Assembly (NCBI GenBank): GCA_047602125.1
Contig: JASGIB010000001.1
Coordinates: 2,108,001 to 2,172,000 of the forward strand
Origin: Pseudoluteimonas sp047602125
GTDB taxonomy: Bacteria; Pseudomonadota; Gammaproteobacteria; Xanthomonadales; Xanthomonadaceae
Direction of reading: 5' to 3'
Length of the DNA stretch: 64,000 bases
Shown: positions 32,549 through 42,655 of the stretch, piece after piece
How the letters are laid out: each line of letters begins with the position of its first letter
Position numbering within the stretch: position 1 is the stretch's first letter
Made by a program: the position numbers and the translations under genes
The notes under the pieces: generated by a model
The model's input: the letters and a program-made list of their open reading frames with translations, nothing else
What the model was told of the DNA's origin: nothing
Databases searched by the model: none

Positions 32549-33268
32549 TCAGAGGCGGAAGGCTTCGCCGAGGTAGACCCGGCGCACTTCCGGGTCCGCG
32601 AGCACCGTTTCCGGGGTGCCCTGTGCCAGCACCGCGCCGTCGTTGAGGATGTAGGCGCGGTCGCAGATGCCGAGGGTTTCGCGCACGTTGTGGTCGGTGA
32701 TCAGCACGCCGATGCCGCGATCCTTGAGGTGCTGGATGATGCGCTGGATCTCGCCGACCGAAATCGGGTCGACGCCGGCGAAGGGCTCGTCGAGCAGCAT
32801 CAGCTGCGGCTTGGCCGCCAGCGCGCGCGCGATCTCGGTCCGGCGTCGTTCGCCGCCCGACAGGCTGGCGCCGATCTGGTCGGCGACATGTTCGACCTGC
32901 AATTCGTCCATCAGCGCGGCGAGCTCGCGCTCACGCCCGGCCTTGTCCAGGTCCGGGCGCAGTTCCAGCACCAGGCGCAGGTTGTCGGCGACGCTGAGCT
33001 TGCGGAACACCGAGGGTTCCTGCGGCAGGTAGCCGACGCCGAGCTTGGCGCGCTGGTACATCGGTTCGGCGGTGATGTCGCGGCCGTGCAGTTCGATGCG
33101 CCCGGCGTCCGCGGGCACCAGGCCGACGATCATGTAGAAGCAGGTCGTCTTGCCGGCGCCGTTGGGGCCGAGCAGGCCGACCACTTCGCCGGCGTCCAGG
33201 GTCAGGCCGAAATCGCGCACCACTTCGCGCGACTTGTAGCGCTTGCGCAAGCCCTGCGCGACCAGCAT
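32549..33268 (-). CDS. lptB: LPS export ABC transporter ATPase LptB
   Basis: Cytoplasmic ATPase of the LptB2FGC complex that extracts LPS from the inner membrane. 239 residues with Walker A GLLGPNGAGKTT, the Q-loop YLPQEPSVFRKLSV, ABC signature LSGGERRRTEIARAL, Walker B LMLLDEPFAGVD and the H-loop VLITDHNV. The ATG overlaps the lptA stop by one base. The cluster lptC-lptA-lptB-rpoN is standard. Confidence 0.97.
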   Translation of the reverse strand: MLVAQGLRKRYKSREVVRDFGLTLDAGEVVGLLGPNGAGKTTCFYMIVGLVPADAGRIELHGRDITAEPMYQRAKLGVGYLPQEPSVFRKLSVADNLRLVLELRPDLDKAGRERELAALMDELQVEHVADQIGASLSGGERRRTEIARALAAKPQLMLLDEPFAGVDPISVGEIQRIIQHLKDRGIGVLITDHNVRETLGICDRAYILNDGAVLAQGTPETVLADPEVRRVYLGEAFRL

Positions 33269-33777
33269 CAGTTCTGCGTCCGCTGCGACTTCGGGAGGAT
33301 GCGCATCTTGACCCGGCCGCCGTCTTCGCCGCCGCTGTCCACCTGTCCGCTCTTGAGGTTGTAGGTCAGGCGCTGGCCGCTGGTGCTGCCGCGCTGGGTG
33401 GTGACGGTGTAGTTGCCGGTGAGCACGACCACGTCGGCGAGCATGTCGTAATCGATGCGGTCGGCCCTGGCGGTCATTGGCGTGCCGTCGTCCATCTGTT
33501 GCTTGAGCAACGCCTGGCTGCCGGTCAGCACCGCCTGCGACGCTTCGCCATTCTTGAACGAGATCACCGCGCGGTCGGCATCGATGTGCAGCGTGCCCTG
33601 GTCGATCTTCACCCCGCCGGAGAGGACCGTGGGCTGGCTGTAGTCGACCGTGCCCGACTGGTGCCCGGCCTGGATGTCCATCGGCTGGTTGCGGTCGCTC
33701 GAGCGCGCGGCCGCGGGCCCGGCGCAGAGGGCGCCGAGCGCGATGGCGAACAGCAGGCTAGCGGGGCGAACGGACAT
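33268..33777 (-). CDS. lptA: LPS transport periplasmic protein LptA
   Basis: A 169-residue exported protein (signal MSVRPASLLFAIALGALCAGPAAA) forming the periplasmic bridge for LPS. The OstA/LptA repeat is visible: QPMDIQAGHQSGTVD, TVLSGGVKIDQGTLHIDADRAVI, RADRIDYDMLADVVVLTGNYTV and STSGQRLTYNLKSGQV. It overlaps lptC upstream by 20 bases and lptB by one base. Confidence 0.95.
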   Translation of the reverse strand: MSVRPASLLFAIALGALCAGPAAARSSDRNQPMDIQAGHQSGTVDYSQPTVLSGGVKIDQGTLHIDADRAVISFKNGEASQAVLTGSQALLKQQMDDGTPMTARADRIDYDMLADVVVLTGNYTVTTQRGSTSGQRLTYNLKSGQVDSGGEDGGRVKMRILPKSQRTQN

Positions 33778-34321
33778 AGCGGGCGCGGACCTGGGACTTG
33801 AGTTCGTAATGCTTGTTGTCGAGGTTCACGGCGAGGCCGTGGCCGCGCAGTATAGAGCCGGGCTGGGTGATGGTCACCGCGCCCGGCGCCGACGCGAGCT
33901 TGGTCTTCGGGTACACGTTCAGCTGCTGGCTGGCGATCTTCGCCGGCGGCTGCGGCTGGTTGCGCGGACCGATCGCGCGCACGTTGCCGGTCAGGCGGAT
34001 GTGCTCGCGGTCCTCGCTGACCCAGCCGCGCTTCGATTGCACCGTCCAGTGCAGCCCCTTCGGATCGGGGATGAGGAACAGCGGGGTTTCCATCTCCATG
34101 GTCTTCCCGCCCGGCGTTTCCCGCAGCATCGGGCCGAGCAGGGTGAAGGCTTCCTTGCCGTCCTTGTCGAGCGCGATGATTTCGTAATCGTGCAGCACGT
34201 AGTCGGAACGACCACCGTTGTCGGCGGGCGCGACCAGCGCCTCGTGGTTGCGCCACACCGACCAGCCGGAAACCGCCGCGCCGAGCAGCAGCGCGATGGT
34301 CAGCCAGATGCGCCAGTTCAT
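33758..34321 (-). CDS. lptC: LPS export protein LptC
   Basis: A 187-residue bitopic inner-membrane protein: one N-terminal helix (WRIWLTIALLLGAAVSGWSVW) followed by a periplasmic beta-jellyroll with RSDYVLHDYEIIALDKDGKEAFTLLGP and EDREHIRLTGNV. It links LptB2FG to LptA. Start at ATG 34321, 10 bases from the kdsC stop; upstream in-frame codons overlap kdsC. Confidence 0.92.
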   Translation of the reverse strand: MNWRIWLTIALLLGAAVSGWSVWRNHEALVAPADNGGRSDYVLHDYEIIALDKDGKEAFTLLGPMLRETPGGKTMEMETPLFLIPDPKGLHWTVQSKRGWVSEDREHIRLTGNVRAIGPRNQPQPPAKIASQQLNVYPKTKLASAPGAVTITQPGSILRGHGLAVNLDNKHYELKSQVRARYVRSPR

Positions 34322-34331
34322 GGCCGCTCCC

Positions 34332-34889
34332 TCATGGATGTTCCCCGTGCGCGAGGATCGCATCGACGCGGCCGTGCGCATGCAGCAGCAGGTCGCAGGC
34401 ATCGCGCGCCGCGCCTTCGCCGCCCGCGCGGGGCGCGATCCAGTGCGCCGCGGGGCGCACCCAGTCGTGCGCGTTCGCCGGCACGATCGCGAGCCCGACC
34501 GCGCGCAGGGTGGCGAGGTCGGGCAGGTCGTCGCCCATGAACGCGACCTTGTCCATGCCGATGCCCAGCTCCGCGGCGATGCCCTGCATGCAGGCCAGCT
34601 TTTCGCGGGTATGCGTGTGCACCCGGGCAATGCCGAGTTCGCGGCCCCGGCGTTCGACCAGCTTGCTGATGCGCGCGGTGACCAGCGCGACCTCGATCCC
34701 GGCGTGGCGCAGCAGGGTGATGCCGAGCCCGTCCTGCACGTGGAAGGATTTCGATTCGTTGCCGTCGTCGCCGTACAGCAGGCGCCCGTCGGTGAGCGTG
34801 CCGTCGACGTCGAAGCCGATCACGCGGATGCGCGCGGCGCGGCGCAGCACGTCGGCGGGATATTCGGGACGAATCGCATTCGCCGCCAT
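34332..34889 (-). CDS. kdsC: 3-deoxy-D-manno-octulosonate 8-phosphate phosphatase KdsC
   Basis: HAD-family phosphatase that releases KDO from KDO-8-phosphate. The 185-residue protein shows FDVDGTLTDGRLLYGDDGNESKSF (nucleophile Asp and the beta-hairpin flap), LVTARIS, and the acidic loop FMGDDLPDLATLRAVG. No cap domain, as expected for a tetrameric KdsC. ATG 34889 overlaps the kdsD stop; a GTG one codon upstream (34892) is also possible. Confidence 0.95.
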   Translation of the reverse strand: MAANAIRPEYPADVLRRAARIRVIGFDVDGTLTDGRLLYGDDGNESKSFHVQDGLGITLLRHAGIEVALVTARISKLVERRGRELGIARVHTHTREKLACMQGIAAELGIGMDKVAFMGDDLPDLATLRAVGLAIVPANAHDWVRPAAHWIAPRAGGEGAARDACDLLLHAHGRVDAILAHGEHP

Positions 34890-35881
34890 CACACCACCCG
34901 CGCGCGCAGCAGGTCGTGGATGTTGAGCGCGCCGACCACGCGGCGTCCGCCGTCGAGCACCAGCAGCGCGTTGATCTTGTGCGCTTCCATCAATTGCGCG
35001 GCCTCGACCGCGAGCGCGTCGGCGCCGATCGTCTTCGGCGTGCGCGTCATCACCGCGGAAATCGGCGTGGTGCGCAAGTCGACGGCGGCATCGTCCAGGG
35101 TGCGGCGCAGGTCGCCGTCGGTGTACAGGCCGAGCATGCGGTCGTCGCCATCGACCACGGCGGTCATGCCCAGGCGCTTGCGGCTCATTTCCACCAGCGC
35201 TTCGCTGAGCGTCGTGGTTTCGCGCACGCGCGGCACTTCGTCGCCGGCGTGCATGACGTCGGTGATGTGCAGCAGCAGGCGGCGGCCGAGCGCGCCGGCC
35301 GGGTGCGAACGCGCGAAGTCCTCGCTGGTGAAGCCGCGCGCCTCGAGCAGCGCGACCGCGAGCGCGTCGCCCAGCGCGAGCGCGGCGGTGGTGCTGGCGG
35401 TGGGCGCGAGGTCGAGCGGGCAGGCTTCGGCGGGCACGCCGACGTCGAGGTGGAGGTCGGCCTCGCGGGCGAGGGTCGATTCGGGTCGCCCGGTCATCGC
35501 CACCAGCGCGTTGCCCTGGCGCTTCAACACCGGCAGCAGGGTCAGCAGTTCGTCGGTCTCGCCGGAATTGGACAGCGCCAGCACCACGTCCGCGTCGGTG
35601 ACCATGCCGAGGTCGCCGTGCCCGGCTTCGCCCGGATGCACGTAGAACGCCGGCGTGCCGGTGGAGGCGAACGTCGCCGCGATCTTGCGCGCGACATGCC
35701 CGGACTTGCCCATGCCGGTGCAGACCACGCGTCCGCGGCAGGCCAGCAACAGGCGGCAGGCATCGCTGAACGCGCCGTCGATGCGCGCCGCGATCGCCTC
35801 CAGCCCCTGCACTTCGGTGGCGAGCACGCGGCGGCCGCTGGCGGCGAAATCGAAGTCGGCGGGCGCGCGTTCGGCGGGCAT
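34889..35881 (-). CDS. kdsD: Arabinose-5-phosphate isomerase KdsD
   Basis: Converts ribulose 5-phosphate to arabinose 5-phosphate, the first step to KDO. The 330-residue protein has an SIS domain (GMGKSGHVARKIAATFASTGTPAFYVHPGEAGHGDLGM, ALSNSGETDELL) and two CBS domains (from about residue 205). I start at ATG 35881 (MPAERAPAD...) rather than 35914, which would add an atypical 11-residue extension without a ribosome binding site. It is divergent from ibaG across 62 bases. Confidence 0.95.
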   Translation of the reverse strand: MPAERAPADFDFAASGRRVLATEVQGLEAIAARIDGAFSDACRLLLACRGRVVCTGMGKSGHVARKIAATFASTGTPAFYVHPGEAGHGDLGMVTDADVVLALSNSGETDELLTLLPVLKRQGNALVAMTGRPESTLAREADLHLDVGVPAEACPLDLAPTASTTAALALGDALAVALLEARGFTSEDFARSHPAGALGRRLLLHITDVMHAGDEVPRVRETTTLSEALVEMSRKRLGMTAVVDGDDRMLGLYTDGDLRRTLDDAAVDLRTTPISAVMTRTPKTIGADALAVEAAQLMEAHKINALLVLDGGRRVVGALNIHDLLRARVV

Positions 35882-35943
35882 GGGGCGACGGGGCTTTCCG
35901 TTACACTGACCCATTCAGTTTACGCGCCCCGGTGCCCATCGCG

Positions 35944-36177
35944 ATGAACGCAGACCGCATCCGTGCCCTGATCGAAGCCGGCCTGCCGGGCGCACGGGTC
36001 GAAGTGCAGGGCGAGGATGGCGTGCATTTCGAAGCCCTCATCGTCAGCGACGCGTTCCAGGGCAAGCTGCCGCTGGCCCGCCACCGCATGGTCTACGCGA
36101 CCCTGGGCGAGCTGATGGGCGGCGAAATCCATGCGCTCGCCTTGCGCACGCAGACGCCGGAAGAGGCTGGCGCCTGA
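35944..36177 (+). CDS. ibaG: BolA-family protein IbaG
   Basis: A 77-residue BolA-like protein (MNADRIRALIEAGLPGARVEVQGEDGVHFEALIVSD..., LPLARHRMVYATLGELMGGEIHALALRT). Family members bind [2Fe-2S] clusters together with monothiol glutaredoxins. ibaG next to murA is the usual gammaproteobacterial order. The ATG at 35944 is preferred over an in-frame GTG at 35932. The stop overlaps the following gene by one base (TGATG). Confidence 0.92.
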   Translation: MNADRIRALIEAGLPGARVEVQGEDGVHFEALIVSDAFQGKLPLARHRMVYATLGELMGGEIHALALRTQTPEEAGA

Positions 36178-37766
36178 TGCGCGAATCCATGGGCCTGGCT
36201 TGCTTGCTGCTCGCGGCAAGCACGGTCGCATTCGCCGCCGAACCGCCGGCGATCCCGGAAAAGGTGGATCCCAAGCGCTACGAAGAAGTACCCGAACCGT
36301 GGCGCGATTACCTGCTGCAGGCACGCGCCGCCGAACGCATCGGCGATCCCCTGCAGCGTTGCCTCGCGTTCCCGGACCTTCCCGGCAACCACTGGCCCGC
36401 CGGACATGCCGCTGCGCACTGCCGTTATCACTTCGCCCACAAGGCGCCTTCGCTCGCGGAAATCGCCGCGATGCTCGATGGCGGCAAAGTCGCGGAACTC
36501 GAAGCGCTGGTGGACGCCAGCCAGCAGCGCCACTTCAGCGATCGGGATTTCGGCGAGGACATCCACCAGATCTTCGATCGGGCGCTTTTCGATGCATCCC
36601 CGGAATCGGATCGGGTCACCGCGAAGTGGCTGGAGCTCGCGCCGGGGAGTGCGTATGCGAATCTCGCGCGCGGCCAATTCCTGGTTTCCTCGGCATGGGA
36701 CGCGCGCGGCGGGAAATATGCTTCGGAAACGCCACGCGCCAGCCTGCAGCGCATGTCCGAACTCGCGGGCGAGGCCATCCCGTATCTCGAGAAGTCGCTG
36801 CAGATCGACCCACGGCTGATGCCTGCGTATACCGTGCTGATCAACCTCGGCATGATGGATTCGCGCGAGGACGTCGAAGAAAATGCATTCGAGCGCGCGA
36901 AGAAAATCGACCCGGCCTGCGTGGAATTGGCCAGGATGCGCATGAATGCGCTCGAGCCGAGGTGGGGCGGAAGTTACGAACAGATGCTTTCGTACGCGAA
37001 CGAGCTGAAGCAGTACGTGCCGGGCAGGCCGCAACTTGCGATGTACATCGAGAAGCCGTTCTCGGATCGAGGAGATGTGCTCGTCGACGACGACGAATAC
37101 ACCAAAGCCACGCTCGACGTGCTGCAGGCCGCTGTCGCGATTGGTGGCGACGAGGACGCATTTCGGGATGCGGCGGACGTGGCGTTCCACGCGACGGACG
37201 TCGAGAAGGATCGTTGGAAGGGCGTCTCGTATCTTTTGCAGGAAACCCGTTTCCGCGACACCAACGCATGGGGTAATCGCAGCATCGGATGGGCGTTGGT
37301 ATTGACGGAACCGGAATGGAGCTTGCGCTATTCTCTGCGTTCCATCGAGCTTGATCCGGGCAACGCCAAGGCGCACTCGATCGCTGGCGCCGGATACTCG
37401 AACATGCATCTTCTCCCCGAGGCCGAGCAACAGTATGGGATCGCGATGGAAGACCCGAACCAGCGCCACTATTCATTGCGGGAGGTTGCGCAGATGTGGT
37501 TCTTCGGCGACCGGCCTGATCACGCGAGAATGGCGAAGGCAAAGCCCTACATCGATCGCCTCCTGCGGGAATATCCGGACGACGGCCGTGGCTGGATACT
37601 GGATTTGCGGCGACGCATGTTCATTAATGAGCCTCTGGACGTCGCCATGATCGAGGCAACGCTAAAGAAAGTGGATCGCAGCGACGAATGGCAGGCAGAT
37701 CAAGCTGATTTTCTCGAAGGGGCTATCAGGAAAATGCAGGCATCGCTTCAGAAACCGAAACATTAA
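36177..37766 (+). CDS. DUF4034-containing exported protein, 529 aa
   Basis: A protein with an N-terminal signal (MRESMGLACLLLAASTVAFA) and a long helical body. The part around residues 95-200 (LEALVDASQQRHFSDRDF ... DASPESDRVTAKWLELAPGSAYANLARGQF) fits DUF4034, and TPR-like helix pairs follow (YLEKSLQIDPRLMPAYTVLINLG, SLRSIELDPGNAKAHSIAGAGYSNM). It probably acts as a periplasmic scaffold or binding protein; role unknown. It is coupled to ibaG and separates it from murA by 1.6 kb. The last third has slightly lower GC. Confidence 0.8.
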   Translation: MRESMGLACLLLAASTVAFAAEPPAIPEKVDPKRYEEVPEPWRDYLLQARAAERIGDPLQRCLAFPDLPGNHWPAGHAAAHCRYHFAHKAPSLAEIAAMLDGGKVAELEALVDASQQRHFSDRDFGEDIHQIFDRALFDASPESDRVTAKWLELAPGSAYANLARGQFLVSSAWDARGGKYASETPRASLQRMSELAGEAIPYLEKSLQIDPRLMPAYTVLINLGMMDSREDVEENAFERAKKIDPACVELARMRMNALEPRWGGSYEQMLSYANELKQYVPGRPQLAMYIEKPFSDRGDVLVDDDEYTKATLDVLQAAVAIGGDEDAFRDAADVAFHATDVEKDRWKGVSYLLQETRFRDTNAWGNRSIGWALVLTEPEWSLRYSLRSIELDPGNAKAHSIAGAGYSNMHLLPEAEQQYGIAMEDPNQRHYSLREVAQMWFFGDRPDHARMAKAKPYIDRLLREYPDDGRGWILDLRRRMFINEPLDVAMIEATLKKVDRSDEWQADQADFLEGAIRKMQASLQKPKH

Positions 37767-37783
37767 GTCCACGGAATCCAGGC

Positions 37784-39040
<1,257 letters not shown>

Positions 39041-39044
39041 GCCG

Positions 39045-39734
39045 TCAGGCGGCCTTGCCGAGGCGCAGGTCGATGTCGTCCTTGCCGTCCTTGCGCTGCA
39101 GGATGCGCGCCGGGAACGGCATGCCGTCCACCACCCACAGCAGGATCTGCTTGTCGCCGCCCATGTCGCAGCTGACCTTGGTCGCCTGCAGCGACTTGCC
39201 GTTCACGTCGAGCGCTTCGCTGCCCGAGGACGTGCAATCGATGCGCTTGGCGCGGCCGTCGTCGACCATGCGGTAGTGCAGGGGGCGGCCCGCGGCCACG
39301 TCGCGCGGCAGCGCGAGGTTGAGCAGCATGCCGTCGACGTCGCCCGCCTGCAGCGCGACCGGGCCGGCGCGCTCGGGCTTCACGTCGCCGCTCCAACTGG
39401 CCTGGCCGGACTTCCAGTCGTAGCTGGCCTGCTTGGTCACGCGCTTGACCAGGAACGCCGAGGAATCGGTGCCGGACAAGGGACGCAGGGTGCCGCCGGC
39501 CACGTCGAACACGGTGCTCTGCGACAGTTGCGCCAGGGAGCTGCCGATGCGCAGCGAATACACCCAGCGGCCGCCGCCCTGTTGCGACAGGCTCATGTGC
39601 CCGGTGCCGTGCATGCCCATGTAGCTGGCGTCGTAGTCGGCGGCGTAGGGCTTCATCGACGGCGTTGCCGCCGACGCGATCCCGGCCGCGGCGAGCAGCA
39701 GCGGCATCATGCGGAAAGCGATGCGGTCGGTCAT
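39045..39734 (-). CDS. DUF3108 exported protein, 229 aa
   Basis: Signal peptide MTDRIAFRMMPLLLAAAGIASA, then a beta-rich DUF3108 domain: KPYAADYDASYMGMHGTGHMSLSQQGGGRWVYSLRIGSS, STVFDVAGGTLRPLSGTDSSAFL, DWKSGQASWSGD. Predicted periplasmic or outer-membrane-associated beta-barrel-like protein of unknown function. It follows the related DUF3108 gene (39754-40521) by 19 bases; the two are paralogues (shared QSTVFDV-G-RPL block). Start at ATG 39734 with ribosome binding site GGAGAGGAA. Confidence 0.85.
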   Translation of the reverse strand: MTDRIAFRMMPLLLAAAGIASAATPSMKPYAADYDASYMGMHGTGHMSLSQQGGGRWVYSLRIGSSLAQLSQSTVFDVAGGTLRPLSGTDSSAFLVKRVTKQASYDWKSGQASWSGDVKPERAGPVALQAGDVDGMLLNLALPRDVAAGRPLHYRMVDDGRAKRIDCTSSGSEALDVNGKSLQATKVSCDMGGDKQILLWVVDGMPFPARILQRKDGKDDIDLRLGKAA

Positions 39735-39753
39735 GGTGTCGTTCCTCTCCTGA

Positions 39754-40521
39754 TCATTGGTAGCCGACGAGGACCAGGTCCAGCCCGGTTTCGCCGTTTT
39801 CGCTCTGCAGCATGCGCAGCGGGGTCGGCACGCCGGAAGCGACCCAGACGCTGGTCTGCTCGCTGCCGGCATTGCTGCGATCCACTCGCAGCGCGTCGAA
39901 ACTGAGGTCTCCGACCTGAATGGCCTGTGTCTGCGCAGCCACGGCGTAGTCCTGCGGGCGGGCGCGGCCGTCGTCGACGAAACGGTAATGCAGCGTTGCG
40001 CCGGGGGTCGCGTCGCGGATGATGGCGAGGTTGACCAGCAGCCCGCTCATGTCGCCGTCCTGCAGCGGCACCGGCGCGCGTCGGGTTTCCTTGACGTCTC
40101 CGGTCCATTGCGCGGTGCGCTTCGCCCAGTCGTAGCCGCCGCTCGTGCGCCGCTTGCTGAGGAACACGCGCTTGACCGTGCTTTGCCCGAGCGGGCGATA
40201 GCGGCCATCGACCACGTCGAACACGGTGCTCTGCTCGAGGTTGAGCCCGGCGATGCGCAGCAGGCCGCCGCCTTTCATGGTCAGGTCCACGCGCCATCGG
40301 CCATCGGCGAGCGCAACCACCTGCATGGTCGCGGTGCCGAGCGAGCGGCCATGGTCGAACACCTGGTATTCGGCGACGAACGGCCGCAGTACCGGCACGG
40401 CCGCGGCCGGGGCTTCGCTGGCCGGCAGCAATTGCGACTGAGCCAAGGCTTCGCGCGCGGGCAATGTCGCGGACATCGCCGCAACCAGCGCGGCGCAGGA
40501 AATGGCATGGAGGCGCGTCAT
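39754..40521 (-). CDS. DUF3108 exported protein, 255 aa
   Basis: Second DUF3108 protein: signal MTRLHAISCAALVAAMSATLPAREALA, then LRPFVAEYQVFDHGRSLGTATMQVVALADGRWRVDLTMKG, LEQSTVFDVVDGRYRPLGQSTVKR and a C-terminal SEQTSVWVASGVPTPLRMLQ. The gene overlaps purN by 4 bases and is in the purM-purN region, where DUF3108 genes are commonly found in this group. Function unknown; likely transported lipid or envelope related. Confidence 0.86.
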   Translation of the reverse strand: MTRLHAISCAALVAAMSATLPAREALAQSQLLPASEAPAAAVPVLRPFVAEYQVFDHGRSLGTATMQVVALADGRWRVDLTMKGGGLLRIAGLNLEQSTVFDVVDGRYRPLGQSTVKRVFLSKRRTSGGYDWAKRTAQWTGDVKETRRAPVPLQDGDMSGLLVNLAIIRDATPGATLHYRFVDDGRARPQDYAVAAQTQAIQVGDLSFDALRVDRSNAGSEQTSVWVASGVPTPLRMLQSENGETGLDLVLVGYQ

Positions 40522-41195
40522 GGATGGCGCGTCGGTTCGATGAAAACGTCGGCGGACGATAGGTGCAGCGGCTTGAACAAGGGGTGACCATCGAGACACG
40601 CCTGGCCGTCGCGTTCAGCCAGCCGCCCGGCGACGGCCAGGCGCAGCGTCGCCAGCAGCAGCGGGTGTTCGCGCTGCAGCACGCGTTCGGCCAGCGTGTC
40701 GGCGGAATCGCCCGCATGGACCGGTACCACCGCCTGCGCGACCACCGCGCCCGCATCGAGTTCGGGCACGACGAAATGCACGCTGGCGCCGTGTTCGGCG
40801 TCGCCCGCCTTGAGCGCGCGCGCGTGCGTGCGCAGGCCGCGGTATTTCGGCAGCAAAGAGGGATGGATGTTGAGCGTGCGCCCGGCGAACCGTGCGACGA
40901 AACCATCGCCGAGGATGCGCATGTAGCCGGCGCAGGCGATCCAGTCCGGCTTCGCCGCGGCCACCGCGTCCGCCATGTCGGCGTCGAACTCCGCGCGATC
41001 CGCGTACGAACCGGCATCGCGCGACCAGCGCCGCGCTTCGTCGACGCGCAACAGCGCCTCGCATCCGGGCTTGTCGGAGAACACGCCGACGACTTCGGCA
41101 TCGAGCGTGCCGCCGGCGATCGCATCGAGGATCGCCTGCAGGTTGCTGCCGCGGCCCGAGGCGAGCACCGCCAGTCGCGGCAAGGCGCCGGCCAT
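40518..41195 (-). CDS. purN: Phosphoribosylglycinamide formyltransferase
   Basis: Adds a formyl group from 10-formyl-THF to GAR in purine synthesis. The 225-residue protein has RLAVLASGRGSNLQAILDAI at the N-terminus, the active-site NIHPSLLPKYRGLRTHARAL (Asn, His) and HFVVPELDAGAVVAQAVVPV with the conserved Asp. Start at ATG 41195; the long open frame upstream is read-through of other frames. It overlaps the small membrane-protein gene as ATGA. Confidence 0.96.
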   Translation of the reverse strand: MAGALPRLAVLASGRGSNLQAILDAIAGGTLDAEVVGVFSDKPGCEALLRVDEARRWSRDAGSYADRAEFDADMADAVAAAKPDWIACAGYMRILGDGFVARFAGRTLNIHPSLLPKYRGLRTHARALKAGDAEHGASVHFVVPELDAGAVVAQAVVPVHAGDSADTLAERVLQREHPLLLATLRLAVAGRLAERDGQACLDGHPLFKPLHLSSADVFIEPTRHP

Positions 41196-41503
41196 CAGCG
41201 CGCGCCCATCAGCAATTGCGGCCACATCAGCAGCATCGCCACCACCAGGATCCATGCGAACACGCCGAACAGGCTGGCGAGCGCGAGTTGCCAGCCACCG
41301 AGCCGGCCGCGCAGGTCGGCGAGGAACGACAGCCAGTAGCCGCCGAGGAACAGGATTGCGAGCAGCCACGCGCGCAGCATCCATAGCGCCGCTTGCGGGA
41401 TGGCGAAGGTCGCCACGAGCGCGATGAAGAACAGCAGGCTCGCGATCGCCAGCAGCCAGCGGCTGCGGCGGCCGAGGTCGGAGAGGCGGACGCCGATCAG
41501 CAT
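41195..41503 (-). CDS. Hypothetical inner-membrane protein, 102 aa
   Basis: Not recognised. Three hydrophobic segments: LLAIASLLFFIALVATFAIP, LWMLRAWLLAILFLGGYWLSFLA and ALASLFGVFAWILVVAMLLMW. The start MLIGVRLSDLGRRSRW gives a positively charged cytoplasmic N-terminus. It is translationally coupled to purN by an ATGA overlap, a stable pairing that may just reflect operon packing. Confidence 0.7.
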   Translation of the reverse strand: MLIGVRLSDLGRRSRWLLAIASLLFFIALVATFAIPQAALWMLRAWLLAILFLGGYWLSFLADLRGRLGGWQLALASLFGVFAWILVVAMLLMWPQLLMGAR

Positions 41504-41584
41504 GTCGCGCTCAACGGGGTTTCCTGCCCGCGACCACGGGGCGAAGCGCGGTCGCGATTCCACTTAACGGGTGGATCATGGCGT

Positions 41585-42652
41585 TCAATGCGCTGCCTGC
41601 GTTCCGGGTTCGGCGGGCGTTCCGAAGAACTCCGGCTTGAGCTGCCTGGCCAATGCGATCTCTTCGTCCGGCAGGAGGCGGCCGTAGGCGTGGTCGAAGT
41701 CCACCAAGGCGTTGAGTGCGCCTGCGCGGTCTCCCCCGGCGTCCATTTGCCGGATGCGTGCCAGTTCCGCGAGTGCGCCCTGTTGCAGGGTCTGCGCGCA
41801 GGTTTTGTCGGAGCCCGTGGCGCGAGGCGCCTCGAATGCCTTCAAGGCATCGAACAGCAGCACGGGTGTGAGCGGAGCATGTCCGGCGACGGTATGCCCG
41901 TTGTCGAAGACGCGGGCCACCGGCACGCAGTAGGCGCGCAAGGATTTGAGCGCGCGCTGTTGCTCGGAGAATGCCGGCTGGTCGTGGCTCGAAGTGGCGA
42001 ATGCCATTTGCGAATGCGTGCGCAGCCGTTCCAGCAGTGCGCCGGCCGGAACTGGCAAAGCCCGCGTGCCGAGTTCGGCGGCACCCGAATTGACGATGAC
42101 GCCGGTGAAGAGGTCCGGATAGGTGAACAGCAATCGCTGCGCGACCCGCGATCCCCCGGCCGACCCCGCGAGGTAAATCCGGTCCGGGTCCAGGTCGTAG
42201 GTCCGGCGGGCGTATTCGTAGGCGAGGAGGGCGAGGGGAATGCGCCGTCCGAGTTCGTCGGCGTCATCGCCGGCGTTGTCGGGACTGATCCAGATCAAGC
42301 CGGACGTATCGAGCACGTTGTTCAATTGCGCATCGAGGCGTGCCTTGGGCCGCGGATCGATGAACAGCAGCAGGCCATAGCGCCCGTCCGGGCCCGCCTT
42401 GGCGGGAGTGCGGATCAGCAGTTTTTCCGCGGTCGGATCGTGCAGGCCGAGCGCATCGGTCGCGCCGAGCTCGCGGAGTCTGCGCAGGACCTGGACGGCA
42501 TCGAGCGGACTGAGCTGCCGCTCGACCAGTTTTTCCGTGGTGGACAAGGGGGACGGATCGGAGGGGATGACCCGCACGGGTTCCGCGGCGCGCGTCGTCG
42601 CCGGGAAGGCGAGGAGCAGGGCGACGATGAATGCAAGGACGCGGGGTTTCAT
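41585..42652 (-). CDS. Exported alpha/beta hydrolase-like protein, 355 aa
   Basis: Signal peptide MKPRVLAFIVALLLAFPATTRA. The region YEYARRTYDLDPDRIYLAGSAGGSRVAQRLLFTYPDLFTGVIVNSGA looks like the nucleophile elbow of a PHB-depolymerase/feruloyl-esterase type hydrolase (G-S-A-G-G with Ser), and FDNGHTVAGHAPLTP could carry the catalytic His. An upstream region GLLLFIDPRPKARL supports the fold. The substrate is unknown. It lies 3 bases after the purM stop on the same strand; purM and purN are otherwise neighbours, so it is an insertion in the purine cluster. Confidence 0.75.
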   Translation of the reverse strand: MKPRVLAFIVALLLAFPATTRAAEPVRVIPSDPSPLSTTEKLVERQLSPLDAVQVLRRLRELGATDALGLHDPTAEKLLIRTPAKAGPDGRYGLLLFIDPRPKARLDAQLNNVLDTSGLIWISPDNAGDDADELGRRIPLALLAYEYARRTYDLDPDRIYLAGSAGGSRVAQRLLFTYPDLFTGVIVNSGAAELGTRALPVPAGALLERLRTHSQMAFATSSHDQPAFSEQQRALKSLRAYCVPVARVFDNGHTVAGHAPLTPVLLFDALKAFEAPRATGSDKTCAQTLQQGALAELARIRQMDAGGDRAGALNALVDFDHAYGRLLPDEEIALARQLKPEFFGTPAEPGTQAAH

Positions 42653-42655
42653 GAT

